NCBI RefSeq assembly: GCF_040436345.1
Contig: NC_133218.1
Span: 28,850,710 to 28,914,709 of the forward strand
DNA from: Pagrus major
Lineage: Eukaryota; Chordata; Actinopteri; Spariformes; Sparidae
Length of the DNA: 64,000 bases
Reading direction: 5' to 3'
The notes under the pieces were generated by a model that saw nothing but the letters and a program-made list of their open reading frames with translations, ran no database searches and had not been told where the DNA came from. Below are positions 11,901-21,874 of the stretch, piece after piece (position 1 is the first letter of the stretch; each line of letters opens with the position of its first letter). The translations under genes were made by a program, and so were the position numbers.

Positions 11901-12921
11901 ATGCTGAACTACAGAGCCTACAGTGTCCTCTGGCAGATGGCCTGTGAAATTGAACTGCTGCACAAGGTACAGTATGAAGGAGGGTGATTATGCAAATGTT
12001 GGAAAAACCAGCAAAGACAGAGAATCAAGCATGTTTAGAGGTGTTGAAGTAATGATTTCTCTCAAAAAAACCTACTTGCGGAAAAGCAAAACTGCTGCAT
12101 TAAAACTACTCTGACAAATACAATGTACTCAAAAAAAGTAGCTCAGGTCTCTGTAAATGTAACTCAATACTACCCTCTTCTGAGTATGTTACAGTGGTTT
12201 GTTTTATGATACTTGGTCTAGCTAATGCCTGGCATCATACCACTAAAATTTCCAAAGACTCTGATGGAAAAGTCTCCTAGTCGTCAACTTTCTCCTCTTT
12301 CTGTGCAGGAGCCCTGGGACTCGTTTGTGATGTCAAGAAAGGGTAAACGTAAAGACAGGGTAAGAAAGAGAGCAGACTCAATAACAATGCAATGTGCATG
12401 TGTACAGTTGGTTTTGTTCAATTTTAATATAACATCTCCCCTCATCCTCTACCTCTTTGTCCTCCCAGCCTTCCAACCTGTGCCTTGTGCGCCTCCGTCC
12501 ACGAGCTGATCTGTTCTCTGCAGGCCTCACTCCTTCTAACGCTCCAACTCTGATAATGATGCTCAAACAGTTGCTGGCAAAGAGGAAGGCCAAGCTCATT
12601 GATAGACTCAAGTAAGCAATGCACACACAAAGCTATTGAGACAGGTTGCAGAATAGATTGTTTCACATGATGCATCTTCTGAACGTATCTTCCTCTGGTT
12701 TATTATCTCTCTTTTGTGTTTCTTTTACTAGTGTCTGGTTCCCAGATAGTGGGAGTAAGCTGATATCGGAGATGGGCATGCAGGAGGACATACTGATAGG
12801 CCACGTATACCCAGAGGAGTATCTTCGACTGTTCCAGCTGATGGACAAGAGTCAGGAGTTCACCCAGAGCTGGCTTTATGAGGAGGTTTTGGAGAACACA
12901 CAGAGGGATGGTTGGGCCTAA
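8971..12921 (+). CDS. tfb2m: Mitochondrial dimethyladenosine transferase 2 / transcription factor B2 (TFB2M), complete, 9 coding exons
   Basis: Coding exons: 8971-9252, 10091-10274, 10473-10564, 10823-10976, 11401-11549, 11877-11966, 12309-12359, 12469-12611, 12732-12921. They sum to 1335 nt (444 aa plus TAA). TFB2M acts with TFAM and the mitochondrial RNA polymerase POLRMT to open mitochondrial promoters, and descends from KsgA/Dim1 rRNA adenine dimethyltransferases. The S-adenosylmethionine loop of the fold is visible as ECEPGPG (residues 152-158; human ECNPGPG), followed by [18 protein letters not shown] at 200-208 matches human HCDFFKLDP. The end LYEEVLE parallels human LYDETLE. The first exon is rich in Arg, Ser and Cys with few acidic residues before residue 45, as expected for a mitochondrial presequence. 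The protein is about 48 aa longer than the 396-aa human one, mostly in the poorly conserved N-terminal exon. ATG 8971 was taken as the first in-frame Met; Met12 or Met13 are alternatives. Confidence 0.96.
9253..10090 (+). other. tfb2m intron 1: nothing further recognised
   Basis: The donor is GTAGGC and the acceptor is TTTCTCCAG. No repeat family or coding segment was recognised. The later tfb2m introns (10275-10472, 10565-10822, 10977-11400, 11550-11876, 11967-12308, 12360-12468, 12612-12731) are short and equally plain. Confidence 0.6.
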
Positions 12922-13120
12922 AATATAGACATACAGGTCATGTGTATAGTTTTTTAGAAATTAAAGAGAAAAGTAAACAAAAACAGGTGTATAATATAAT
13001 GTTAAATTAATATAAATGAGAATAACAAACCGTGTGTTTAATGAAATAGAGACACAGCAGATACATACATGTATACATTCAGAAACACAAAAGAATCCAA
13101 TGATTAAAATGCTTATGCAG

Positions 13121-13139
13121 AATAAATTAACAGAATAAA
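13121..13139 (+). terminator. Candidate tfb2m polyadenylation signals
   Basis: Two canonical AATAAA hexamers (13121-13126 and 13134-13139) lie about 200 bp after the tfb2m stop codon. This gives a short 3' UTR of plausible size. Cleavage position is not determined. Confidence 0.55.
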
Positions 13140-14106
13140 CAGTTGTTACCTGACATGAAACGCTTCTGTGAGAGCGGAATGGTGGAAATGTTTTTGCCTA
13201 TACATCGAATGAATGTCTGTGTTGTCCTGAACCGGGATTCCCATGAGTTGAAATTTAAGACAAAAACTCGGTAGCAGAAATGTTTATTTTGGGTGTTGGT
13301 TTTCTTTTGAGAATTGTTCATGGGAGAAAAAATGTATTTCTCCAATGGAAAGGTGAAAAAAAGCAAACCAAAGGTTTCATGGAAGCACCATGTCATGCAA
13401 ATGACACACTTGTAATTCAGAAATGTGCATGTACAGTTTTTGAATGATTGATTGATATAGTTTTGCTGATGCAGTATTGGTGAGAGCTGTTTCACATAAC
13501 ACATCCCTGCATGTATCTTGTATAATTTTACAATACGACATCTGGAGTAATGGTGCAGGAAGAAGGAGGTTTTTCACTGTAAAGCGCCATAGCTTGTATA
13601 TTTTTGTATATTCATTGTGAGTGCATAAACTTGCCTAAATGTCTGACATGTCTTGTTTTGTTGGAACGTATAAGCTGCGTGGCTGATGTAATGTTGAAAG
13701 AAATCATTAAATCAGAATTTTCGTATAAATCATAATGTCTTGATTTCAGCCTTGTTTTAGTAAGCGGTTGCATCATCTGTGCTCTTACATTGATGAGTCT
13801 GGGTGTTTTGGACAGACTAATACTTTTCGCCCCTTGCTGCGCACGATGAAAACATGGTGATTGTATGTGATGTGATATGTGATGAAATGTTTCTGTTGTT
13901 TGAATGGTGTACCCATGTGTCATGAAAGTTTGAGTTCATTTCATACATGCAAAGCAACAACACATCTGCAAAAAAATATATAATTCTTAAACACATAATT
14001 TTACTGTAAAGGCCATTTTGGTAGATCTGATTGTCTGCCTCTCTTAAAGTGTACTTACAGGTCTTGGGGAGTACTATTGCATATGTGAAAAAAGTAGTTG
14101 CATGTA
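13140..14106. other. Intergenic DNA between tfb2m and cnst
   Basis: This is AT-rich sequence without recognisable exons. Open frames here are short, have no similarity I know, and lack splice context. Confidence 0.55.
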
Positions 14107-14393
14107 ATCTGATACATTTCCTCCAGTGATGTCACTCAGTGGCTAAGTTGCATTGTGGGTAATGTAGGCGGCAGGTTTTGAAAGCTGTCCACTGGTCCAG
14201 CATTGCACTGCTGTAACATCGTTCGACTCAATATTGACAGTTTAAAAACAAATGGTCAAAATCGATACGGCAGAAACAGAGATGATATCGCCTCTTCTAT
14301 GCCAGGCATTCTTCCTTTTCAAAACCTGGTGCCAGCATTACCCACAATGCAACGAGAACACTGAGTGACATCACTGGAGGCAATTTATCAGAT
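14107..14393. mobile_element. Foldback (long inverted repeat) element upstream of cnst
   Basis: Two 77-bp arms (14107-14183 and 14317-14393) are inverted copies that match at 66 of 77 positions by eye. They are separated by 133 bp. Shared blocks include CCTCCAGTGATGTCACTCAG and GTTGCATTGTGGGTAATG. No clear target duplication was identified. It ends about 140 bp before the putative cnst first exon, so it may influence that promoter. Confidence 0.75.
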
Positions 14394-14569
14394 ACAGCCT
14401 CCTCAGAGCTGATTGTGCCAACACCATGAAGTGAAAGTAGGTCCTCTTCTTGGAGCAAAGGCACTAAATTAAATTGTTTGCACTATTAATAAATCCCCTG
14501 CAGGAAAAAGAAAACTCCTACGTACTGACAGTATGGAAACACAAGATGGCGACAGTGCATTCTGCGCCG
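14394..14569 (+). promoter_or_regulatory. Putative cnst promoter and non-coding first exon
   Basis: The sequence ACAAGATGGCGACAG (around 14541) resembles the ATGGCG-type element common near vertebrate transcription starts. A GC-rich stretch ends in a good donor, GTACGT (14570-14575). A second donor, GTAACA, occurs at 14640. Either would join to the acceptor before 18420, where the exon carrying the cnst start codon begins. The exact start site is unknown. Confidence 0.4.
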
Positions 14570-14643
14570 GTACGTTCACCAGCAGCAGCAGCAGGCAGCA
14601 CAGGCCTGATGACAGCGGTAGCAACGACCCTGACTGTCGGTAA
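14533..14643 (+). other. Possible upstream ORF in the cnst leader
   Basis: An ATG at 14533 opens a 36-codon frame (beginning METQDGDSAFCAG) that ends at TAA. If spliced at either candidate donor into the exon at 18420, the frame stays short and stops before the cnst ATG. It would then be a uORF. Translation is not shown. Confidence 0.3.
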
Positions 14644-17600
14644 CACCTACACTCACTACAGCGACAACATCTACAGCAAAGTGTCTGATGCCCGAGCTTT
14701 TACCATTCAGCCAACCTTTTCAGCCGTAAGTACCACTTGGCTGTATCGTGTCGCAGAAGTTGTAAAGCTATGTGAAAGCTAGGACATTAATGTTTACGGT
14801 AAGGTGTGTAACATTTTTTTTAAGGGTTTCTCTGCGGTGAGGAGCCCAGATGTGTCTACTGTAGTCAGCTAGCTTTGGTTAGCTAGCAACGACGGCATAG
14901 CGTTACATTACACTGCCGTCCCATACGTTAACGCCAACTAAAATATCGCTGTGTTGTTTTTGCGTTGTGTTAGCTAGCTTTATTAAAGTAAAGTCAGCAG
15001 CTCTACTCGGACGATTTCTACCAATTTAATGAAACGGTACAAGCCTGTCAAGCAACGTGACGTTAAATCAACACAGTGCTTACAAATGTTACAACAGCGA
15101 CCAAGCTACGTATTTTAACATAACGTTATGCTAGCTAGCCTTTTTAATCAAACCTAGCTAGGTTAATTAGCTGAGTAGCTTCTGAAGCCAGATACCGACC
15201 ACGAAATCAGTGGGGAGAAATGACAGCCAGTCTGCTGTCACTGCATGTGTGTTTTCTGTCACTGCCTGTCACTTTCCCGCGGGGTCATCACGTTTTAGCT
15301 AACGTTAAAGTTGATTATGTATGGACACAACATCAAGTCAAACTTGTAGGTTAACTAGCTAGGGAAAACATATTTTTGCTGGCCTGATTTGTTGAATCCG
15401 ATCCAATGCCCCACCTCTTTGAATGGCAAGGGTGCAGTTAAGGTTACTGCAACATTCATTTGCAAGCTGGCTACATTTCTATTTTAGCTGATTTCTATAA
15501 AATGTACATGTAAACACAATGTGACGCTGTCAGTTTACCTCGCATGTTTCTGACTGACAGTAGCTCTGCTGTCTCCTTGCAGTGGCCTCTCATAGGTCAG
15601 ATTCAAACACAAAGGTGTAAAAAAACTTCTACCTTTGTGTTTTTTCCCCCCTCTGGCTGAATTCCCCTCTCTGTTTGTCCCTTCTTCTGTCTTTCATTAT
15701 TTATGGTCCCCTGTGGAGTAGGTCACAGACAAAAAGAGGAGTGGATGGATGGTTGTATGGACAGATGGCTCTGTGGGAGAAGCACACTAAAGGATAGTGT
15801 TGATGGACACAAAAAATACATCCACAAACATATATGACATGTATAATAACACATGTGTTTGTAATCTAGAGGTTGCTGTTGCATAAGCCTCCGTGTCACA
15901 GTTGTTTTTCATGGTCTGGGACTGTTTTACCTTTCCAGAGGGACAATTAGAGATTGGAGTAATTAGACTCCAAAACAGTCTCTTATCCTATACTCGGTTC
16001 TATTTAAATCTCAAAGCCATGTTCATATCTGTCCACTGGGATTTAACATGTATCCAGAATGTGTCGTCTCTTAAGATATATAAAGCTTATGCAACCGAAA
16101 TGCAAGATGGTTACATCATCCTGTAGGTTCTTACCTCCCTTTGGAGACAGCAGCCCTCAGTGCTGATTCGTTCATGGGCTCATCTCTACAGGGATTCCTC
16201 TCTGACACGTGTATTTGTTACAATACTTAATGATTAATTGTCATGAGAGTTTTAATAAGAATATGGATGCAACTAAAGCTGTGTTAGGAGCGTTTGCCCC
16301 GGCTTTCATTTGTCTTTCTAAATTTTTGGACTGAGTCTCACACAGGATAATACGGAGTTACAGGAAGAACAATTAGCTAAGTGCTGCAGGAAACCAGGGC
16401 AGCCTTATTCCACTGAGATAGGCCTTCATTAGCCTGGATGTGTGTGTTTGCGGAGGTTTTAGTGTGAAAATATCACCAAAATTAATACAACTGTTTTGCA
16501 TGTTTATATGGCTGTTGCTGTAGGATACAGCCATGCATATTGTAGCTAGGCATAGGAGGCAAAGCCAGTGCACTGTAAGTTGTGAGTCATTTGTGTGTTT
16601 GTATTACAAGCTCTGGAATGTCTGCTCCATGTGTATTTGGTGAAAGTTGGCAGGACTTGGCAGACTTGGCAAGAATTATTGCGCTGAACAATATTATTTT
16701 CCTTTGAAGACCATCTCATGCTACTGATATAATGATAATGTAATCGTAGCATTATAACACAAGCACCCTTTCAAAGAGCAATTAATTTTTAATTCTTAAT
16801 ATTCAGACACTGGCATTTGAATGTGGGAAAATAAAACCACATGACCAAAACAGGAAATGAAATGTGAAAACATGCTTGGGGATTAAAAAAAAAAACCCCA
16901 GCTTGTTATTCTGGCATCATTTTAGCTAGACTGTTGGTGTGCAAACAGAAAGGGCAATATTGAGGTCTGCAAAAAATGTCATTTACACACATCATCAAGT
17001 CAATAAGATATAGAGCTACAGTGATTAATTGATCAGGTGTCAACTATTAGATTATTGTGCTACTATTTTGATAATCAAGTAACTCATTTGAGTAACACAA
17101 CCATCTTAAATGTGAATATTTTCTGGTTTCTCTACTCCTCTATGACAGTAAACTGAATATCTTTGGCTTGTGGACAAGACAAGACATTTGAAGACGCCAT
17201 CTCGGGCTTTGGGAAACACTGAATTTAGGAAAATAATCGACAGACTAATCGACAATGAAAATAACAGTGTAACTCAGACTTTGTTTCAATGCCATAATAG
17301 TTTACCAGTACATGCCCTCAGTAATTGTTGTCCCACACACTTGAATGCGTCTGTTTACCTTGGGTTGTCCAGAAATTGGTTGTAAGGAGCAACAGTGACA
17401 AACCAACCTAACAGTTTTCGTACCTGTGTGCGTTTGTGTTCAGACTGTTGCTAAGTCAACTGTGAACACAAGTCAGGTAGTAAAATTAAGTGCAGCAGCT
17501 CTACAATAAATCTAATCTTTAACAAGCTTATACTCTATATTCGTTTTGGAGGCTGTACTGTATTTTGCAGTGTTGTTGTTTGGATTACACTGTTTAGTGG

Positions 17601-18419
17601 TTCATAATATTCTTTCTTCCTAAGGTATGCCAATAGGGGTGGATAGTATCTCAATGTATTTTGCCATGTATCACTTTGCCAGTTGTCTCCTTCTTTTATT
17701 TTTAATTTTTTCAATGTGGGTTGTAAATTGTCAGTGTTACCGCTCTTCTAAATCCTTCCACAATAAGTTAACAGCACGACAGCCGACTTGTAAATATTTA
17801 GTGTTGCCATCTCTCCTATTTATCTCTCAGACTTGATCTCTGCATGTAATGTTTTATGTTTCAATGGTTGGTTTCGCAAAACCGATTCTTATTGAAATGT
17901 TAAACCTAAATCCTAAAAATTTGACATTTGAATTACCATTTCACCTTGAATCTTGTGAGTAACTAGATGATGACTGGATATCGTTATTTACAGTAAAGTT
18001 GCAGGACAATCCTCTTTAGCCTTAATGCTTGGTGTTCAGCTGGTCAGTGGTTTCTGAAGGTTTAGGACTTGTACTGCATTTTCATTCATTTAATTTGTTG
18101 TGTTTCTATATTATGCCATGTCAGTTTGTACCATAAGAGTTATTGAATATCTTCTGAAATACCCATAATGTAAAATAAGTATTTTACTGCAGCAGTACGA
18201 GGTGTTGTTGAACCGTTGCACTCGAGAGGTTTCTTCCAAATCTCTTTAAGCCCAAGGCTTTGTTTGACAACTGGGGAATGATGCTAAACTTGTTTCGTAT
18301 CTCTCCCGTTCTCACTCTAACTGTCGTCTCTGAGTGGAGTCCGACTTTATCTGTTTCTCTCATACGTTCGCTCACGTATATGTCGGCCTGTGTTTTGTCT
18401 CTTTCTCTTATCTCTGCAG
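14576..18419 (+). other. cnst 5' intron, with a cluster of TAGCTAGC and AACGTTA words
   Basis: No coding exon is recognised. The first 800 bp (about 14860-15375) are dense in palindromic GCTAGC, TAGCTA and AACGTTA words. About 17010-17268 is a copy of transposon family A. The remainder is ordinary AT-rich intron. Confidence 0.5.
17010..17268. mobile_element. Non-autonomous DNA transposon (MITE), family A copy 2
   Basis: It starts TAGAGCTACAGTGATTAATT, contains ATTTTGATAATCAAGTAA and GACAGTAAACTGAATATCTT, and ends near AATCGACAATGAAAATAA. These blocks recur in the same order in the copies at 20.2 kb and 59.5 kb. Confidence 0.7.
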
Positions 18420-18495
18420 GCTTGAAGAAGGGCTTGTCTAACAGGCGGCACAGACCTTCAGGCTGAAAGGGCAAACATTGTGAGGGGGGTGCCAG
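18420..18495 (+). other. cnst 5'-UTR part of the start-codon exon
   Basis: The acceptor CTTATCTCTGCAG ends at 18419. The exon continues to the donor GTGAGT at 18509. Only the last 13 nt are coding (MDHG plus one base). The leader part contains in-frame stops, so translation cannot enter from further upstream. Confidence 0.7.
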
Positions 18496-21400
18496 ATGGA
18501 TCATGGTGGTGAGTGTTTAAATCCAAAAGAATAACACAAAAGCAAGCTCAACATATTTAGCGACCTCAAAACCACAATATAGATACCAAGTGGATGTGAT
18601 TCACAGTGAAAATCACTCAAAGGCTTTTGAGATTGAGGAAAGCCGGTTGCGGTTTCTTTCCTATGCTGTGGCCTTAAGTTGCTGCTGACCTATTAATATG
18701 AAGTCAAAATCAACAGAATGATATTCATACTGTATAGGAATACATTTTTTCTTTGGGTTTCTTTATTAATGTAATTTTAACTGATCCTTTGTTTTATCTC
18801 CAGGTCAGTTTGAGAGTGAGGGCAGAGTAATGTCCCAAGTTCAGGTGGGCGGGGTTGACCTCTGTGATAACCTACCTAGCCCTGAGGCTCTCACTGCCCA
18901 AACTCGAAACCTCAACGAGGCAAACGCATTCACACAGAGTCAAAGTCTCTCTGGAGGGCGTGGGCTTATCCAAAAAGCCTCTCTCAGCAACAATGGGAAG
19001 GACACGGGGGAGGAGGAGGAACAGGAAAAGGAGGGATGCATGGGAGGGGGCAGAGAGGAGGATGAGGAAGAAGACATTGATGAGGTGATGAAGGAAGAAG
19101 AGGAAGAGGAAGTTTCAGAGGGATCAAGCTCTCAAATTTGCTGCCGGTCTCCAGACACTCCCATGACTGATTCCTCCTATTCTGAAACAGGTAGGGAACT
19201 TAGACACGTGAAAGAGAAAATCATAATATACATGCACATGGACACACACTTTGACACAACAGTACTGTTTCAAACAGTTGCTTGTTGGTCTTTGATGTTA
19301 GTAACACTTTTGTGGGCTATTTTGGAGCAGTAAAACAAAACATCAAGCTCAAAGATATACTGCTGAGCATATTATTACTTTATTGAGTTGCTATGGCTGA
19401 TGTGTTGGGAAAGAATTGCGAACTGGCCACTTGATCAATGTCTTGAAAGTCTTTTCATCTCCTCTAAAATATATTGCTGCACAGCTGTCTGCCTGCTAAA
19501 CACCAAAAAATCAGATCCCCCCACAAAATATTGTAGAAATATTATGCCTGGCAGTGCAAGATTATCTTGTAATTATGGGAACCACAAGCAACATTCAGAT
19601 AGACTGCTGCTATGAGTCATCGATAATTAGCTTTCACTGCTTAACTGTGATAGTTCAAGAAGCGACAGTGTAGTGAAGGCCACCACTCTGGTCAGAGTTG
19701 GGCTAGCTCACTGTTGTAATGCCTTTTGAATGTTTTTAACTAGTCAGCATTTGTGGATTGAGTTCGGGCTGGTTAGGAGGTGATGATGTCATTGTGATCA
19801 CATGACTGACAGGTCAAAAAGGACGAGACGAAAAGGAGTAGAGAGTAAATCGGTAAACTCACACACACACAGTTTTTCTTGCTAGCCAGACATGGTAATC
19901 TCTGATTGTGTTTATCAAACAGAACCAGTTTACAGCTCACATGTATACTTGTCTACTCTTGCACACAAGCATACACACACACAAACACACACATGCACGT
20001 GTAAACCTGTGTTTTTATGTTTTAACTAGGAGCAGTTGACTCGTTAGGAAAGAGTGTGAACCTTCTGTGTGCTCAGTTGTTCTCTGTGGTTTCTCAGGCT
20101 TTATTCCCCCCAAAGGCAGGTATTAGTGTTGAGCTTATATCTGAAATCCAAAGCAATCCATATGTTTGTTTATGGATTACAATTAGAGCTGCATTGATTA
20201 TTCAATTAATGGATTAGAGGATTGAAAGAAAATTAGTTGACAACTATTTTGATAATCGATTGATCTTTTAAGTCATTTTTGTTTCAAGCAAAACTGCACT
20301 GGCACCAGCCCCTTAAGTGTAAACATGTTCTGCTTTTCTCTTAAGTTTTGACTGTTGGTTGAATAAAAGAAGCAACCTGAGGAAGTAACTTTGGTCTCTG
20401 GGAAATAATTGGCTGATTCATCAATAATTTAAAAAAGCGTTAGTTGCAGGCCTAATGACAATGACAGCTATGTAAATCTTCTGACTTTTGTCCCAAAGAT
20501 AATTTTTAGTATTGTATAGGAGCTGTGCTTTACTCTAACAGTACATTATAAACCTGTCTTCTCAGGAGTTTTCGATAAAGATTTGCGAGTCCTCTTGTTA
20601 CAGCATGTTCACCATGTTCACCCTATTTATTCCCCGTCTTGCTCTCATCACTCTTTCTTTCCCCCTGTAGGCAGTCTGTTGGAGACTCCGTACCCCTTCA
20701 GCCCTGGGACCAGTCCAGAGCCGACTTCCCCTGTCATTTCAGTGGCCAGTCCAGAAACTGCATATCCTGTCAGTCAAGGCGCACTGAGCCAGAGTGATGT
20801 CAAAGTGGAGTCTCGTACCTCCATCGCTGAATCAGTTGCCTCCAACACAGGGTCCATTTCACAGGGACCTACCTTCACCACAGGGCCTATAGATGCTACT
20901 ACACTAACTATGACCTCAGACACCAGGCCTACCAGCCCACCTGAGCCTACATGTATCACAGAAGCTACAGACAGGATAGCAAAAAATACTAACTTTATTA
21001 CAGAACATTTTACCTCATCCACAGAGCCTGTCTTCGGAGGAATTTCTGCTTCAAATGCAGGACCTGTCGCCTCAACTGCAGAGACTTTTACAGTAACTGC
21101 TTGCACTACAAGGCTCACCACTTCCACTGATTCCACCTCTATGAGTGCAACAACAGGACCCCTCACATTGACCACAGGGCCTGCGACTACTGGTACAGAC
21201 TCCACTTCCACCACAGGACCCGTAACCTCAAATTGGGAACAAATTACCTCCACTCCAGTGCCCACTTGTCTCTCAGTCTCCACCTGCGCCACAGGGCCTA
21301 TTCCAAGCCCTGCTCTGCAGGAGTCTCTTGAGCAGTTAGCACAAAGAGGAGATGACACTCATCTGCCACAATACCTTCACCAGGTAACCTGTTTGTCTAA

Positions 21401-21842
21401 TTTCTTACTACTGACAGCTGTATATCAGCAGTCACTTATTTGAAAAGACACTCTTCTCTTTAATGATTGCTTAAAGTTTATTTTTGCTGACTTTCTGTCA
21501 TTTTAGTCCCTTCAAACTTTTGCTCTCACGCTAGTCATTAAATCACTGTTATCCACTCAACCCCATAATCGCATTGGCACTTTGTACCCTGAGGCATGGG
21601 TGTCTTCAGTATCCATACACACAGACACAAACGCAGACATTCATACAGAAGTACCCACATTAGCCACACTACGCAAAAAACATACATGAGCAGTCTTCTC
21701 TGCTGGTTTCTCTCTCACACACAGATCTGCATGACTGGACATGTCACGTCATGAGGTGTGTGATTGTTTCTGTCAGTTTGATTTACAAGTGCCTCCGCTA
21801 TGCACACCTGCGCTATGCTTACTTTACTTTACCTTTAACTTT

Positions 21843-21874
<32 letters not shown>

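Noticed and set aside
14474-14782. 102-codon frame overlapping the cnst first exon
   Set aside because: It starts from a non-ATG codon and runs through a likely splice donor. The short METQDGD frame in another register is the more plausible upstream ORF.
20774-21358. 194-codon open frame on the minus strand
   Set aside because: It is antisense to the Ser/Thr/Pro exon of cnst. The Val/Glu-rich translation follows from the repeat composition, and splice and family evidence favour the plus strand.
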